From: Balamuthia mandrillaris
Lineage: Eukaryota > Discosea > Longamoebia > Balamuthiidae
Direction of reading: 5' to 3'
Assembly: GCA_031835245.1 (NCBI GenBank)
Contig: JAVKOQ010000050.1
Location: 154,501-218,500, forward strand
DNA: 64,000 nt
Shown one piece after another: positions 20,856-33,649 of the stretch (position 1 is its first letter; every line of letters begins with the position of its first letter). The position numbers were made by a program, and so were the translations under genes. The notes below the pieces were generated by a model. It made no database searches. It saw nothing but the letters and a program-made list of their open reading frames with translations, and had not been told where the DNA came from.

Positions 20856-23593
20856 TTAAAAGCCACCACGCAGTTCTTGCAGCAGTTTAGTGTGTTGTGT
20901 AGGCATGAGGTCGCCATAACGCAAGAACTCCATCGTAAAGCTTCCCTTTCCTCGAGTCAAAGACCGGAATTGAGTGGAGTATCCCACCATTTCCTTCAAG
21001 GGCAACTCTGCAGTGATGATCTTGTTGCGCAGGTCCGATTCCATCATTCTCACCACACCTCTCCGCTGTCCGGTCAGATCAGAGAGAAGAGGACCAGCGT
21101 GCTCCTCATCCACCGTGATGCCGACCTTCATTACAGGTTCTAACAAGCGAGGCTCTGCCCTGCCGATCAGCTGTCGTGTGGCGGAGTGAGCACAGGCCCT
21201 CAAGCCTGCTTCTGTCGACTCAGGAGAGAGATCGCAGGCACGAAGCGTGACGTGCACGTCCTCCACCGGAAAGCCAAACAGAGTGCTCGACTGAAGCGCG
21301 GTACGTACGCCTTGTTCCAAGCCACGGATGAGAGCTTGGGCTGTTTGTTTGCCGCCGACAGGGGCAGCGACTGCAAAAGCTTCCTTGGGGATTTCGTTTT
21401 CGATAAGATTGCCAGCGCCCCTTTCTCTGGGCTCCACGGAGATGGTCAACTGAATGCGTTGCTTGCTGCCACCGACATCCAACTCCCTTTCCACCTGCTC
21501 CTCTAGGCTCTGATTGATAGTAGTTCTGTAGGAAATGCGCATCTTGCCAACTTCGATGGGCACCTTATAGTGAGTCAGGATGCGGTCCTTTAGGATGTCC
21601 AAGTGGAGCTCACCCATGCCGCTCATCAGGGTTTGACCGCTGTCTGGGTCTACTGATACCACAAAGGATGGGTCTTCACGTTGGAGGGAGGACAAGGCCT
21701 GGTCCAACGCCTTCTGTCCGCTCAAGGACTCAGGTTCCACCGAGCAGAAAAACACGGGAGGAGGCACGTTGATTCCCTTCAGCACGTAGATCTCCTTGTC
21801 TCCTTGTTTTTTGCTTGTAGTGGCGGTATGTTCTTCCAACACAGTGACGGTATCTCCGGTGCATGTCTCTTTCAGACCAACGGCTGCACCGATGTCTCCT
21901 GTGTTGATGTGTGGTACCTCTATCATTTCCTCCGCGTGGATGCTCATCAACTTGGAGATGCGTTCTTTGACGCCGCGCGTGCTGTTGAAGAGGGTGACCC
22001 CCGAACGAAGCTTCCCCGAGTAGACCCTAAAGTACACCACCAGCCCTCTTTGGTGGTCATGCACGACCTTGAAGGCCAGCGCGCAGAGAGGATTGGAGGG
22101 AGAAGGGTGGATGTCCACATGCCTATCTGCCAATGATTCCACTTGATTACCTCTTTTAAGGGCCACGACGTCAGCCTGCACAGGAGGCCGTTCCATGGGA
22201 GAGGGCAGATAGTGCAGCACGGCATCCATCAGGGGTTGTACTCCCTTGTTCTTTAGGGATGAACCGCACAACACGGGCACCGCTTTGGCAGCTAAAACAA
22301 TTCTTCGAAGAGCCGCCTGCAATACTTCCGGCGACACCGCACTCTCTCCTTCCAACACTCGCTCCATGAGCTCATCATCGAGGTCGGCCACTTGTTCCAC
22401 TAGGTTCTCTCTGGCCTGCTTTGCCTTAGTCAACAGCTTCTCGGTGGCATGTTGGCTAGTAGCAAGAGGTTCCCTAGTATAGGTATCCCCTCCACCCTCC
22501 GATTGCTCCCACACCAACACCTCGTTGGTGACCAGGTCCACCACTCCCTTGAACTGGGGTCCCTCTCCTACCGGCAACTGCACCAACAGAGGTCGCGCTC
22601 GAAGGCGATCCTTCATTGTGTTAACAGACTTCTCGAGAGTGGCTCCTTCTCTGTCCATCTTGTTGACAAAAGCCAACACAGGGACCTTATAACGAAGTGC
22701 TTGCCCCCACACCGTCTCCGTCTGTGCCTGAACACCTGCCACACCGTCCAAGACGGCCACCGCTCCATCCAACACTCTCACCGCCCGCTCCACCTCGAAC
22801 ATAAAGTCCACGTGCCCAGGCGTGTCTATCAGGTTGATGCGGGTGTCACCCCAGTTGAAGGTTATGGCGGCAGAGTTGATGGTGATGCCTCGCTCCTGCT
22901 CCAGACGCATAAAGTCCATTACGGTAGTGCCATCATCCACGTCTGTTCACGTGAACACGCAAAATAAAGAAGGTAAGTGCATGAATAATAAGAAGAGAGG
23001 AGCAGAGAAGGAAAGAAACAGAACGGAAAGAGACGAACTTCCGGCACGAGGGACAACGCCAGCGTAATAGAGCATTCTCTCGGAGGTAGTAGTCTTTCCG
23101 GCGTCCACGTGTGCGATGATACCTATGTTTCTCACCCGGCGCAGCGCAGTTTCTACCAGGAAAGTGCCAAGAAAGCAAAGGATGAGTTGAAGAAGAAGAA
23201 GCAGAAGCAGAAAGACAAACATAAAGGACAGAGAGATGACGATTAGGGAGGAGTTCGGTAAGCAAGCATACCAACGTCGCGCTTTGGTGAGTCTGCTTTG
23301 GAGGAAGGAGAAGATGAAGAGGACTTGTTACGGAAAACAACAGGGAAGAAGGTCCCATTGGAAGCACAGACAGAGGGGAGCAGCGGGACGAACCGCCGGC
23401 GACAAAGGAAGGAGGAAGCGGCGATGAAACGCGGCACTGCGGTGGAAGGAGAGCGAAGATGCGATGGTGATGATGATGATGGCATGGATGAGGGCAAGTT
23501 CGATGCAACAGCGGAACTAAACGGTCGTCGCTGCAGCCGGGGCAGCACAGAGCAGCCCTTGGCCGCATCAGCCCGCAGGAAGGAACGCCACAT
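20856..23593 (-). CDS. GFM2: Mitochondrial elongation factor G2 (ribosome recycling, EF-G2mt)
   Basis: Three exons: 23593-23271, about 23155-23043, and 22943-20856. The start [20 protein letters not shown] gives an Arg/Ser-rich mitochondrial presequence. An upstream in-frame ATG exists at 23833 but would add a hydrophobic, non-conserved stretch. GTPase motifs are present: [10 protein letters not shown] (P-loop), [13 protein letters not shown] and NKMD. The sequence follows GFM2 rather than GFM1: [90 protein letters not shown]. Domains IV and V are intact, ending [19 protein letters not shown]2 acts with mitochondrial RRF to split ribosomes after termination, so the organism has a translating mitochondrion. 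It is divergent with PRP19. Confidence 0.93.
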
Positions 23594-23661
23594 CTTTCTG
23601 TTCAAGGAGAGCGCGCAACTTTTTTGGTGTGAATATCTCCGTGTCGTCCTGATTTCACAAA

Positions 23662-23673
23662 CATGTCGACATG
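23662..23673. promoter_or_regulatory. GTCGAC palindrome, GFM2/PRP19 promoter
   Basis: CATGTCGACATG is a perfect 12-bp palindrome. It lies about 70 bp upstream of the GFM2 start and about 160 bp upstream of the PRP19 start. Confidence 0.4.
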
Positions 23674-23831
23674 ACTTACAAAAATCGAGACTCCTCAAGT
23701 CACTGTTGCAAAGCGGATTTTTTTTTAAATTGGGAGGGGGAAAAAGAAAAAGAAGGGAAAGAGGGAAGGCACAGAGGGAAGCACAAAAACCTACGCAAAG
23801 GGCTGTCAACGGTGTAGCGGACGATTGAATC

Positions 23832-25875
23832 ATGCAGTGTGCTTGTACGTGTTTTTTGTTTTGTTAATCTTATTTGTTTTTTTTTGTTTTTTTTCTTGTT
23901 TCTTGCGATGTGTTGTTGTCATATCTGATTTTTATTGATACCCTTTTTTTTAAAAAATCGGTTTCACATTGCCTTACTTTGTGTGTGGGATTACAGTGTC
24001 AGGAACAGAACCAGAAGAGCCGGTAGTGTCCAGGGTTTCCGGGCACGTCTTTGAAAAGCGCTTGATAGAGAAATACCTTGAAAACGCGACTACCTGTCCC
24101 ATCACCAAACAGCCCCTCTCCACGGATGATCTCATCCCTCTGCAGGGTATGTTTCTATCTCTCATCTTTTGGGTTCTTCTCTCTCTCTCTCTCTCTCTCT
24201 CTCCACTTCCCTTGAGGGTTAGTGCTGACGGAAAAGTGAATCGCTACGCAGGCTTTAACAAGATCGTCAAACCGCGGCCAGCCAAAGCTACCAGCATCCC
24301 CAGCTTGATCAACCTGTTCCAGAATGAATGGGACGCAGTCATGTTGGAGTGCTACACGCTAAAGCAGCAGCTTGACATGGTAACATTTGTTGGCCAAACG
24401 TGACCTTTCCTTTTGTCTCCCACTAACTATTTCTGTTGTGGTGAAGGCACGACAAGAGCTTGCACATGCCCTGTATCAGCAGGACGCAGCTTGTAGAGTT
24501 ATAGCGAGGCTTACACGAGAAAGAGATGAAGCCAGAAGGTACAGTCTTCAGCTTACTCGGCACACAACGGTATTTTGTAACTCATCTTTTTTTTATCTTT
24601 CTTTTTTGTTTTTATGGATTAGGGCGCTCGCCTCTGCCAAAGGACAAATGATTCCCACCGAACAACAACCCTCTCAGCAGCCACAGCGGTCAGCCCGCGA
24701 AGAGTCAATGGAACTGGAATCAGGAATTACAGAGGCTCTCAAACAGCGATTGATCTCGTTTTCAAAGCAGTACGCTTTCTTTTCGCACTCATCTCTTTCT
24801 CTCTGTTCTCTCAAGTCGGCTTTCTCCGTTAATCAACTCGTACCTACTCAGATTGACAGCAGAACGCAAGCAAAGAAAGATTCCGGAGGACACAGCCACG
24901 CCAAACGACATCAAGGGTTACAAGGAAATCTCCAGCCATCCCCCCCACTCTGCAAGCAAGCCTGGTATTCTCTGCCTTGACCTTCATCCTACTCAACCAT
25001 TGGTACTTTATTTTACTCGTTCCTCCCTGTCTTTCACACTGTCGATTGACACTTTCTCTCTTTTTCCAATAAAAAGGTGGTGACGGGCGGCGTAGACACC
25101 AAAGGTGTAATCTTCGATAGAGACTCGCAAAAAGTGGTGGGCACTCTAACCGGTCACAGCAAAAAAGTCAGCGATGTGTTGTTCCACCCTCAAAATGAGC
25201 TAGTGTTTACAGCCTCCTATGACAACACCGTTCGTGTGTGGAGCCCTCCTGACTCTGGCAACAAGTACAAGTCACAACACATCATCAAGGTTCACAAACA
25301 GCCGGTCGTTGGCGTCAGCCTTCACCCTACCAAAGAGTATCTGGCCTCTGGCTCGCGGGACGCCAGTTGGGCTTTCCTCAACATCGACACTGGCGCTTGC
25401 CTCACACACGTCACTCCAGAGCACAACGAAGGTACACACAGAATCTCTTCTCTTTGACGTCTTCTGATTCTCAATTGAGTTTTCTCATTTTGTTATCATT
25501 CTTCTATTTTTATCCGAAGCCATTCATTGCTTGTCATGGCATCCGGATGGCCTCATTTTGGGAACGGGAACAGCGGGCAGCCAAGTGCGGATCTGGGACA
25601 TGAAGTCGGTGAGCAACGTGGCCTCTTTCACCGGCCACAAGGCCACCGTCAACAGCATCTCCTTCTCCGAGAACGGCTTCTTCATGGCCAGTGCCGCCGA
25701 TGACAACACCATCAAGATGTGGGATCTCCGCAAGCTGAAGAAGGGTGCCCTGCAAACGATCTCCCTGGACGATCCTGCCTCCTCCGTTTCCTTTGACTAC
25801 AGCGGCCAACACCTTGCCGTTGCTGGTGCTGATCTTAGGTATCTCTTCTTTTTTGTGTTTTTGGGGGAGGGGAGA

Positions 25876-25911
<36 letters not shown>

Positions 25912-26137
25912 GGGGGAGGGAGGGAAGGCTGAAAGCGCGGAGGCGTATGGACAATTTTTACTAACACCAAATGCTCTGTGAAGGGTGTATTCCATTGAGG
26001 GAGAAGCTACTTTGGTGGAAACGTTGGTGCTCTCCGACTTTGGCGCTCCTGTCACCGACGCTCAGTTTGGACCAAACGCCTCCTTCCTGGCTGCCACCTC
26101 CATGGACCGCACCCTCAGGTTCTTTGCTCAAGCGTAA
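23832..26137 (+). CDS. PRPF19: PRP19 pre-mRNA splicing factor (U-box E3 ligase, WD40)
   Basis: About nine short exons. The start is in a small first exon (MQCA, then a split Leu codon) that joins [12 protein letters not shown]; this reproduces the PRP19 N-terminus better than a downstream ATG at 23969. The U-box reads [33 protein letters not shown]. The tetramerisation coiled coil includes [38 protein letters not shown]. Seven WD40 repeats follow, for example [52 protein letters not shown], ending [14 protein letters not shown]19 is the core of the NineTeen complex in the spliceosome and a ubiquitin ligase. One intron (about 25840-25981) carries (GA)n on the sense strand, the reverse of the usual pyrimidine bias here. 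Confidence 0.95.
25879..25908 (+). repeat. (GA)n microsatellite in PRP19 intron
   Basis: About 15 GA units lie in the sense orientation, followed by G-rich sequence. It is the only long purine-sense dinucleotide tract found inside an intron in this window. Confidence 0.8.
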
Positions 26138-26524
26138 AAAAAAAACCAAACAATAATAACACTTGGCATCGTTCACCGCGCCCTCCTCCTCCTCCGCCTT
26201 TTACCCCCTTTTTCTTTCTTTTTTGAGGGAAAGTATCACGAAATTCGGAGGGGAAGTGCTGACGTGGCACCTACTTCTCATTTACTATTTTCGGCAAAAA
26301 GTCATCACCCAAAAAAAAAAAAAAGAGAACTGCGCTGAAAAGAAGAGCAAGAAAAAGAGGCCAAGTAGAAGCCTGTTCCCCTCCCCTCCAAAGACAGACA
26401 GACCACACACAAACCAACCACCCCCCCCCCCTCTTTTTTTTTTTTTTTTTCATTGTTTGCTTTTTTTTATTTCCTTCAACCCTCCTCGGTAGAGACCTTT
26501 CGTCAAAAAAGAAAATCAAACAAA
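26138..26524. other. Intergenic region, PRP19 to YKT6
   Basis: 387 bp with no gene that I can support. It is a patchwork of homopolymer runs: A15 near 26310, C10 near 26425 and T18 near 26436. A short GC-richer piece at about 26240-26280 (GCTGACGTGGCACC) could be part of the YKT6 promoter. Confidence 0.6.
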
Positions 26525-27124
26525 ATGCCTCAACTTTTTGCAATCAGTGTGATGCGATGGAACGTGGAAGCTCCGCCCACGCTGCTCTTCATGGACTTTG
26601 AGCTCTCCTCCTTCTCCTTCTTCAAGCGGCCGACCATCAAAGAGCTCGTCACCTTCTTCTGTCGCCAGGTAGTCCAAAGGACCAAGCCAGGGGAAAAGAA
26701 CGTGGTGGACCAAGGGGACTACGTCTGCCATTGCTTTGTCAGCGGGGATCGCCTGGCCAGCGCCATCATCACCGACAAGGATTACCCCACTCGGGTTGGC
26801 CTCTCCTTGGCTGCCCTGGTCATGAGGGAGTTCAACAACCAGCACAGCGACAATTGGCAAGGACAGACTCACGACGTGCAGCTGGACACGCCCGCCCTGC
26901 ACACCCTCTTGGAGAAGTACCAGAAGCCCGATGAGGCGGACAACATCTTGAAGATCCAGAAGGAGTTGGACGACGTCAAGGAGATCTTGCACAAGAGCAT
27001 GGAGGACCTGCTTACTCGAGGGGACAAGCTGGAGAACATTATCGAAAAATCGGAGGACCTCAGCGCCTCCTCCAAACAGTTTTTGTGGCAGGCAAAGAAG
27101 ACCAACTCCTGCTGTGGCTACTAG
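26525..27124 (+). CDS. YKT6: YKT6 longin R-SNARE
   Basis: Intronless, 199 codons, the usual length. The N-terminal longin domain (residues 1 to about 130) reads MPQLFAISVMRWNVEAPPTL, FFKRPTIKELVTFF, DYPTRVGLSLAALVMREF. The SNARE motif follows, ILKIQKELDDVKEILHKSME, then LLTRGDKLENIIEKSEDLS with the zero-layer Arg. The tail is FLWQAKKTNSCCGY; the animal and yeast proteins end in CCAIM or similar, with one Cys farnesylated and the other palmitoylated. Here the last four residues are CCGY, so the dicysteine is kept but the X residue is Tyr, which is unusual for farnesyltransferase. The expected role is fusion at Golgi, endosome and autophagosome membranes. Confidence 0.95.
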   Translation: MPQLFAISVMRWNVEAPPTLLFMDFELSSFSFFKRPTIKELVTFFCRQVVQRTKPGEKNVVDQGDYVCHCFVSGDRLASAIITDKDYPTRVGLSLAALVMREFNNQHSDNWQGQTHDVQLDTPALHTLLEKYQKPDEADNILKIQKELDDVKEILHKSMEDLLTRGDKLENIIEKSEDLSASSKQFLWQAKKTNSCCGY

Positions 27125-27303
27125 GCTTTGTTTGCTGCATTTGGCCCTTCACCTCTCTCCTTTTCCCCCCTCTTCCTCTTTGAGTCTTCTTCTTTTGCGG
27201 CTGTTCTTTATTTAATGTACAAACAAACGTAACCTCTTCTTTGTTGTTTGCAACAACTCTGCCCGATTGATGGGGTATTGCTGCTCTTTCTGTGTCATCA
27301 TCT

Positions 27304-27475
27304 TCACCAGCTGGCCACCGAGTAATCCCACACCTTTTTTTATTTGGTGTTGTGCAAAGAGATCATCAGCCACTCTTCGCGGCACACAAGCAATGGAGAA
27401 CGTACCGTGGCGCCATCACTTCCTCCTGTCATTAAGGTTGCCCCGTCGTACTGCAGACACCATAGCTGGAGAGAG

Positions 27476-27509
<34 letters not shown>

Positions 27510-29403
27510 GGCATACTGTTTAACGTACGGAAGAAAGAAAACGACAAGCAAGAAAGATATAGCACCTTTGTGTTGGTGCTGGAGGGTAGCGACGAAGCGA
27601 AGCGCATGGTGCGCCAATCCAAGACATGAACACACTTACCGGTTCCACCTAAAACGGCTTTGAAGGAGTCATACTGCATGCATTCCAGATGAACGGCGTT
27701 GGTGCTCCCTCCAGCGCCAGACTCGATGGGTTGTGGTTTTACAATAACGTGCTCTCTTGAACGTCGGTCACTTTACACACATCGTTTTTGTTAAGCCATG
27801 CGAAGGAGGGAGAGGGAGAGGGAGAGGGACAACGGATGAGAAAGAACGTACTAGACAACAACGCAGCCATCCATACTGCAAGACACAATTTTCTGGTCAT
27901 CAAACTGTACAGCACGCACCCAATCTGGTGTGTGTAATGGAATATCAGACCATTGTTTCTCTTTGCAACGCAGAATAGAAGAAATCGAAGAAAGAACGCA
28001 CAGTTGTGGTGTTGGTGCTTTGTCTGTTCGTGTTGAGATGTTAAATACAGCTTATGAACATAAAAGCGAAAACAAGGGAAACATACAATGCATTGCCTGG
28101 TGGTGAGGTCAAAAACCAAGACCGTCTTGTCGTACGTTCCAGCAACAAGAGTGGTATCACCAACGGACAAACGTTCATGGAGGCAACGCACAGCACCAGC
28201 ATCCGGAGAAAGCGCTTCTTTACATTCAGGAGTCTTCTCTATAGCATCCTCAAGTCGCCATATCTTTTTTTTTTGTTAAAAATATGCAAACCGTTTAAAC
28301 TACCTTTGTTGAAAGCATAAGCACTTTACTCTACTACTTACCTTTATCTTCGCATCAGAAGAGCCCGTTATCTAGCCACCATTATTCATTGTTAAGTAAG
28401 AGAGAACAAAAAAAACAAAAGAGACATAACGAGAGAGAGAGAGAGAGACGAGAGAGAGAGAGACGAGAGAGACGAGAGAGATGAGAGAGAGGCAGAGACG
28501 GCAAGAGTACCAATGTATCCCTCCACAAACGAATATGGTTGATAGAACTTCTGTGATGAGCATCTAGCACATCCAAGCGGTCACTCGCTGGCTCTTCAGA
28601 ACGCAGCAAGCTCTCCCGAGAGAAAATGGAGATAGCGCCTCCCCAAGTGCCAACAACGAATCGCCGCTCGTCAAAGGCCAGGGCTTGTCCCATCGAGTCC
28701 AAAACGCTTTCTGATATTTGCTCTCCTGTTTCTCTGTTGAAGATTGAGAGAAGGCCTTGGCTCCCCACGCCTATTACTGTCTCGTCAAACTGCACCACTG
28801 CTTGTCAGAGAGAGAGAGAGAGAGAGAGAGAGAACAGAAGAGAACAAAAGGACAACAAAGAGAACTACGAAGAGAAGAGAACGACGGGAAGAGGGGGGAG
28901 AGCTGAGAACAAAGTACTCGTAGAGAATGCAACGTTTTGCCAGGTTTAAGCGTAAAGGTTGGGAGGGCCACGCCTTTCATATAGTTCTGCTCAACTAGCA
29001 CCCGCTTCTTGAACTTTGCTTTCCAACCGGGTTCCTTCTCCTCCGTTTCACCGCTGCTCAGTCAATGAGATCAGCAATAAGAAGAGGCAGAGATGCTCCA
29101 AAGAAACAGAAAATATACCGCAAAGAGGACGTCGCTGAGCCCCAATACTGCTCGTAGAAGCCCCGCCATACTGCATGGTTAATGAATCAAAGTAAGTGAC
29201 TTATACGGGGGAGAAAGAAAGAAAGGGTGCTCTTTACAAGAGTCATCTTGAGAGAGCGCATACAGCCGCGAGTTGACAAGAGAGACACGCAACAGGAGAG
29301 ACTTCATCGACACGTAACGCAACATGTGCAACAACAGTTCTTCCGGCAGCCTCAACAAGCACCCCTCCTTCCCTTCCTCGCCCTCTGCTTGTTGTTGCTC
29401 CAT
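27304..29403 (-). CDS. F-box/WD40-repeat protein
   Basis: About nine exons on the minus strand. Exon 1 (29403 to about 29243) encodes an F-box: LLRLPEELLLHMLRYVSMKS, then LVNSRLYALSQDDS. Splicing joins it to LWRGFYEQYWGS, the usual hydrophobic/Trp end of an F-box. Later exons give WD40-like blades: FDETVIGVGSQGLLSIFN, FDERRFVVGTWGGAISIF, LWRDTL, VAGTYDKTVLVFDLTTRQ, FDDQKIVSCSMDG, and finally GATLMTGGSDGATVWDYS ending ASW. The gene probably encodes a substrate receptor of an SCF ubiquitin ligase; the target is unknown. Introns contain (GA)n on the plus strand, i.e. (CT)n on the sense strand, and one (GT)n tract. The last intron was placed to restore the WD40 pattern and is the least certain. 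Confidence 0.82.
27480..27508 (+). repeat. (GT)n microsatellite in F-box/WD40 gene intron
   Basis: About 14 GT units on the plus strand, i.e. (AC)n on the sense strand of the host gene. Confidence 0.8.
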
Positions 29404-29462
29404 CTCTGCAATATTTTTTGAACAAACTTTAAGCTATATCACTGCAAGAGTGCCAGTTCCTG

Positions 29463-29488
29463 GTCGACAAGAATGTATTTTTGTCGAC
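29463..29488. promoter_or_regulatory. GTCGAC hairpin between F-box and transposase-like genes
   Basis: GTCGACAA (29463-29470) and TTGTCGAC (29481-29488) form a perfect 8-bp inverted repeat with a 10-base loop. It lies 60 bp upstream of the F-box gene start and 160 bp upstream of the transposase-like ATG. Confidence 0.4.
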
Positions 29489-29647
29489 GATTTGATAGTG
29501 GAAAACAGGGAAAATTGGGTGAAATAATTTTAGTACATTATTTTTAGGATCTGGCACCAACTTCATTTTTCCAAGAAATAAAGGTTAAGTTAACTTTTAT
29601 TTACAGCGATAAACAAAAAAAAACAAAAAACAAAAAACAACACAAAC

Positions 29648-31500
29648 ATGCCACGTGCAAAAAGAGTCAAACGCCAACCGCCTTATGTTTGTGAGCACCT
29701 CTACTGTTCACCACAACGGTTTGTTGCACAGGATACCTCCACCCTCAATCGACATGAAAGGCGCAAGGGAGGAGGAGGGCATACGTGTAATGCAACTAAT
29801 TGCACAACCTGCAAGCGATGGGAAAACCATCGACTTGGAAAGAAGAACCCAAACGACCTGAGGTTCGAGTGCCGTCACTCTGTTTGTGGCAAACGTTACA
29901 AATCAGAAGAGTCAAGAAGAGAGCATGAAGCAACAGTTCAACATACCTGCTCACCTGATTCCTGTGCCCGTTGTAAGGAGATAGCCACCCGCCAGGATGA
30001 AAAGGGAAAAGAGAAGGAAAAGCAAGAGCAGGCAAAGGAAGAAGTGAAGAAGCAACGCGAAGAAGAAATAGAAGAAGCTAAGCAAGACATCATGGAGGCG
30101 ATTGAAACGAAGGTGACTTGGGATGTTGAAGGAAACGTGCGAGTAGCTGTAGCAAAAGCAGCAGTGGAAGGAGCACTCCAAGTTGATGTAGTATTAGGAG
30201 TGGCTGCCATTATTCACTCTTCTCCAGTGATTGAAGGATGGCTACAAGCAAACCTCTCTACATCTACTTATCAACCTTGTGTGACAGACCTTGTCTGGTT
30301 GAAGAATGTGTTGCATATACCAGATCGTTGTTGGGAGTTGGTTGTTCATATTTTCAAGCTATCAAAACAAGCAAGCCTACATCAAGTTCGAAAGAAGCAA
30401 TGTGAGTTGTTAAACAAGAAGGAATTGGTTGCAACAAAAGGTGGAAAAGGAAGTATGTACCAGCCGAAAGAGTTTGTACAGCAACTCTTTTCATCTTCTA
30501 AACTTCAAGCAGCAGATCGACCTGTTTTAAAGCTTGCCTTTGATGGATCTACAGCAGCCAAAAAAACTCGTCTACAAATGGAAGTTGGGACGATGGAGTT
30601 CATAAGCAAGAAATCCACATTGAAGGCGCTCAAATCGTCACACAACTGTCATCCTTGGCTGTTGTATTTAGGAAACGAAGATGGAGAAACATTAATCAGA
30701 GAACTTGGTGATCAACGAGCAGTGCTCAACGACTGGATAGAAAAGGGTGTGCTACTTACTTCTTCTTCTGGTGAATTGGTGCACCTGTGGCCATACATTG
30801 TGGTTGACTTGAAGGCCTTGGCTGTTTTTAGTGGCATGTATCAATTCTATCGCAGCAACTCTACCTGTCGCTGTTTTTGGTGCAATGTCACAAAGCGGCA
30901 GTTAGCACAAGGTGAACTCTCAGCAGAAGAAACTCGCTTTCGTACCTTAGAGGATGTCAAAAATGATTGGAAAGCAGTTATCAACTGGGAAGAGGCAACA
31001 AGGAGATCAAAAGCGACAGATCATCATGGACAGGTTTGTGTTGTTTTTTGTTTCTATTTGCTCTTCTGACTTTTGTTGGTGGTCTTGTTTGCTAAAAGGT
31101 GCTTGAACCTGTGTTGTTTTTAAATCCAATGCAAGTTATTCCAGATCTTCTTCACCTATTAATGGGCGTAGTTCGCAAACTCATCAATAAGACAATTGAG
31201 CTCGCAGCAGAACGACCAAGGTTACAACAACTTTTTGTTGAACGAATGGCTGGAATTGGGATTTACCTTATTCCAGCAGCTTCTGGAGTTGGTTTCAAGA
31301 AGAGGATTAAAGACAGCAGGCTCAACAGACGTGAACATTTAATCATCCTTGAAAATCACACGTTCATTTTAGCAGACCTTGAGGAAGGCATGCCTAGAAG
31401 AGCACCAATTCGAACAACACTTCCACGAGTTCGTCAGGTTTGGGCAGCTTTCCATCGAACAGCCTGTTTAGCAAAATTATGCTTTACTGTTCTCTTATGA
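29648..31500 (+). CDS. Transposase-like protein with tandem C2H2-type zinc modules
   Basis: Two exons, 29648-31033 and 31099-31500, with a clean GT-AG intron that joins DHHGQ to VLEPVLFLNP. The N-terminus has two copies of a module of about 45 residues: a C2H2-like finger (CEHLYC...HERRK; CRHSVCGKRYKSEESRREHE) followed by HTC-x4-C-x2-C. A Lys/Glu coiled coil follows. The rest looks like an RNase-H-fold transposase of a DNA element: KLAFDGST as a possible first Asp, YIVVDLKALAVFSGMY, the knuckle CRCFWCNVT, and VIPDLLHLLMGVVRKL as a possible second acidic site. I do not recognise the superfamily, and I saw no terminal inverted repeats. Codon use is more AT-rich than in the neighbours. The protein stops soon after QVWAAFHRTACLAKL, which looks early. 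Host domestication is an alternative. Confidence 0.6.
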
Positions 31501-31518
31501 ATGGTGTTGGTCAAACTC

Positions 31519-33370
<1,852 letters not shown>

Positions 33371-33649
33371 TCCGTCCTCTTGCGGCGTTATCCCGTTGAA
33401 TTCAACCTAATAGGTGGTCCGCAACGCCGCACTTTGTTACGGTTCAATGAATGTCCAATATTACCGCGTCAAACCTTGTTCTCTGCAGGGTCCGTGGCTG
33501 GTCTTTCATCGTTTCTTCTGCATTATACCAACGAAAAAACAACAAAGAGAAAAGAAAAGAAGAAAACAGTAGCCACTAGCCGCCTTATTTTCTGCTGCTA
33601 CAGCTGCTGCTGCTGCTGCTTCTTCATCCGCTTGCCTCAGGTCCAACTC

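Noticed and set aside
29440-29580. Possible terminal inverted repeat AGTGCCAG / CTGGCAC at the 5' side of the transposase-like gene
   Set aside because: Both arms lie on the same side of the gene and are too short; no matching end was found at 31500.
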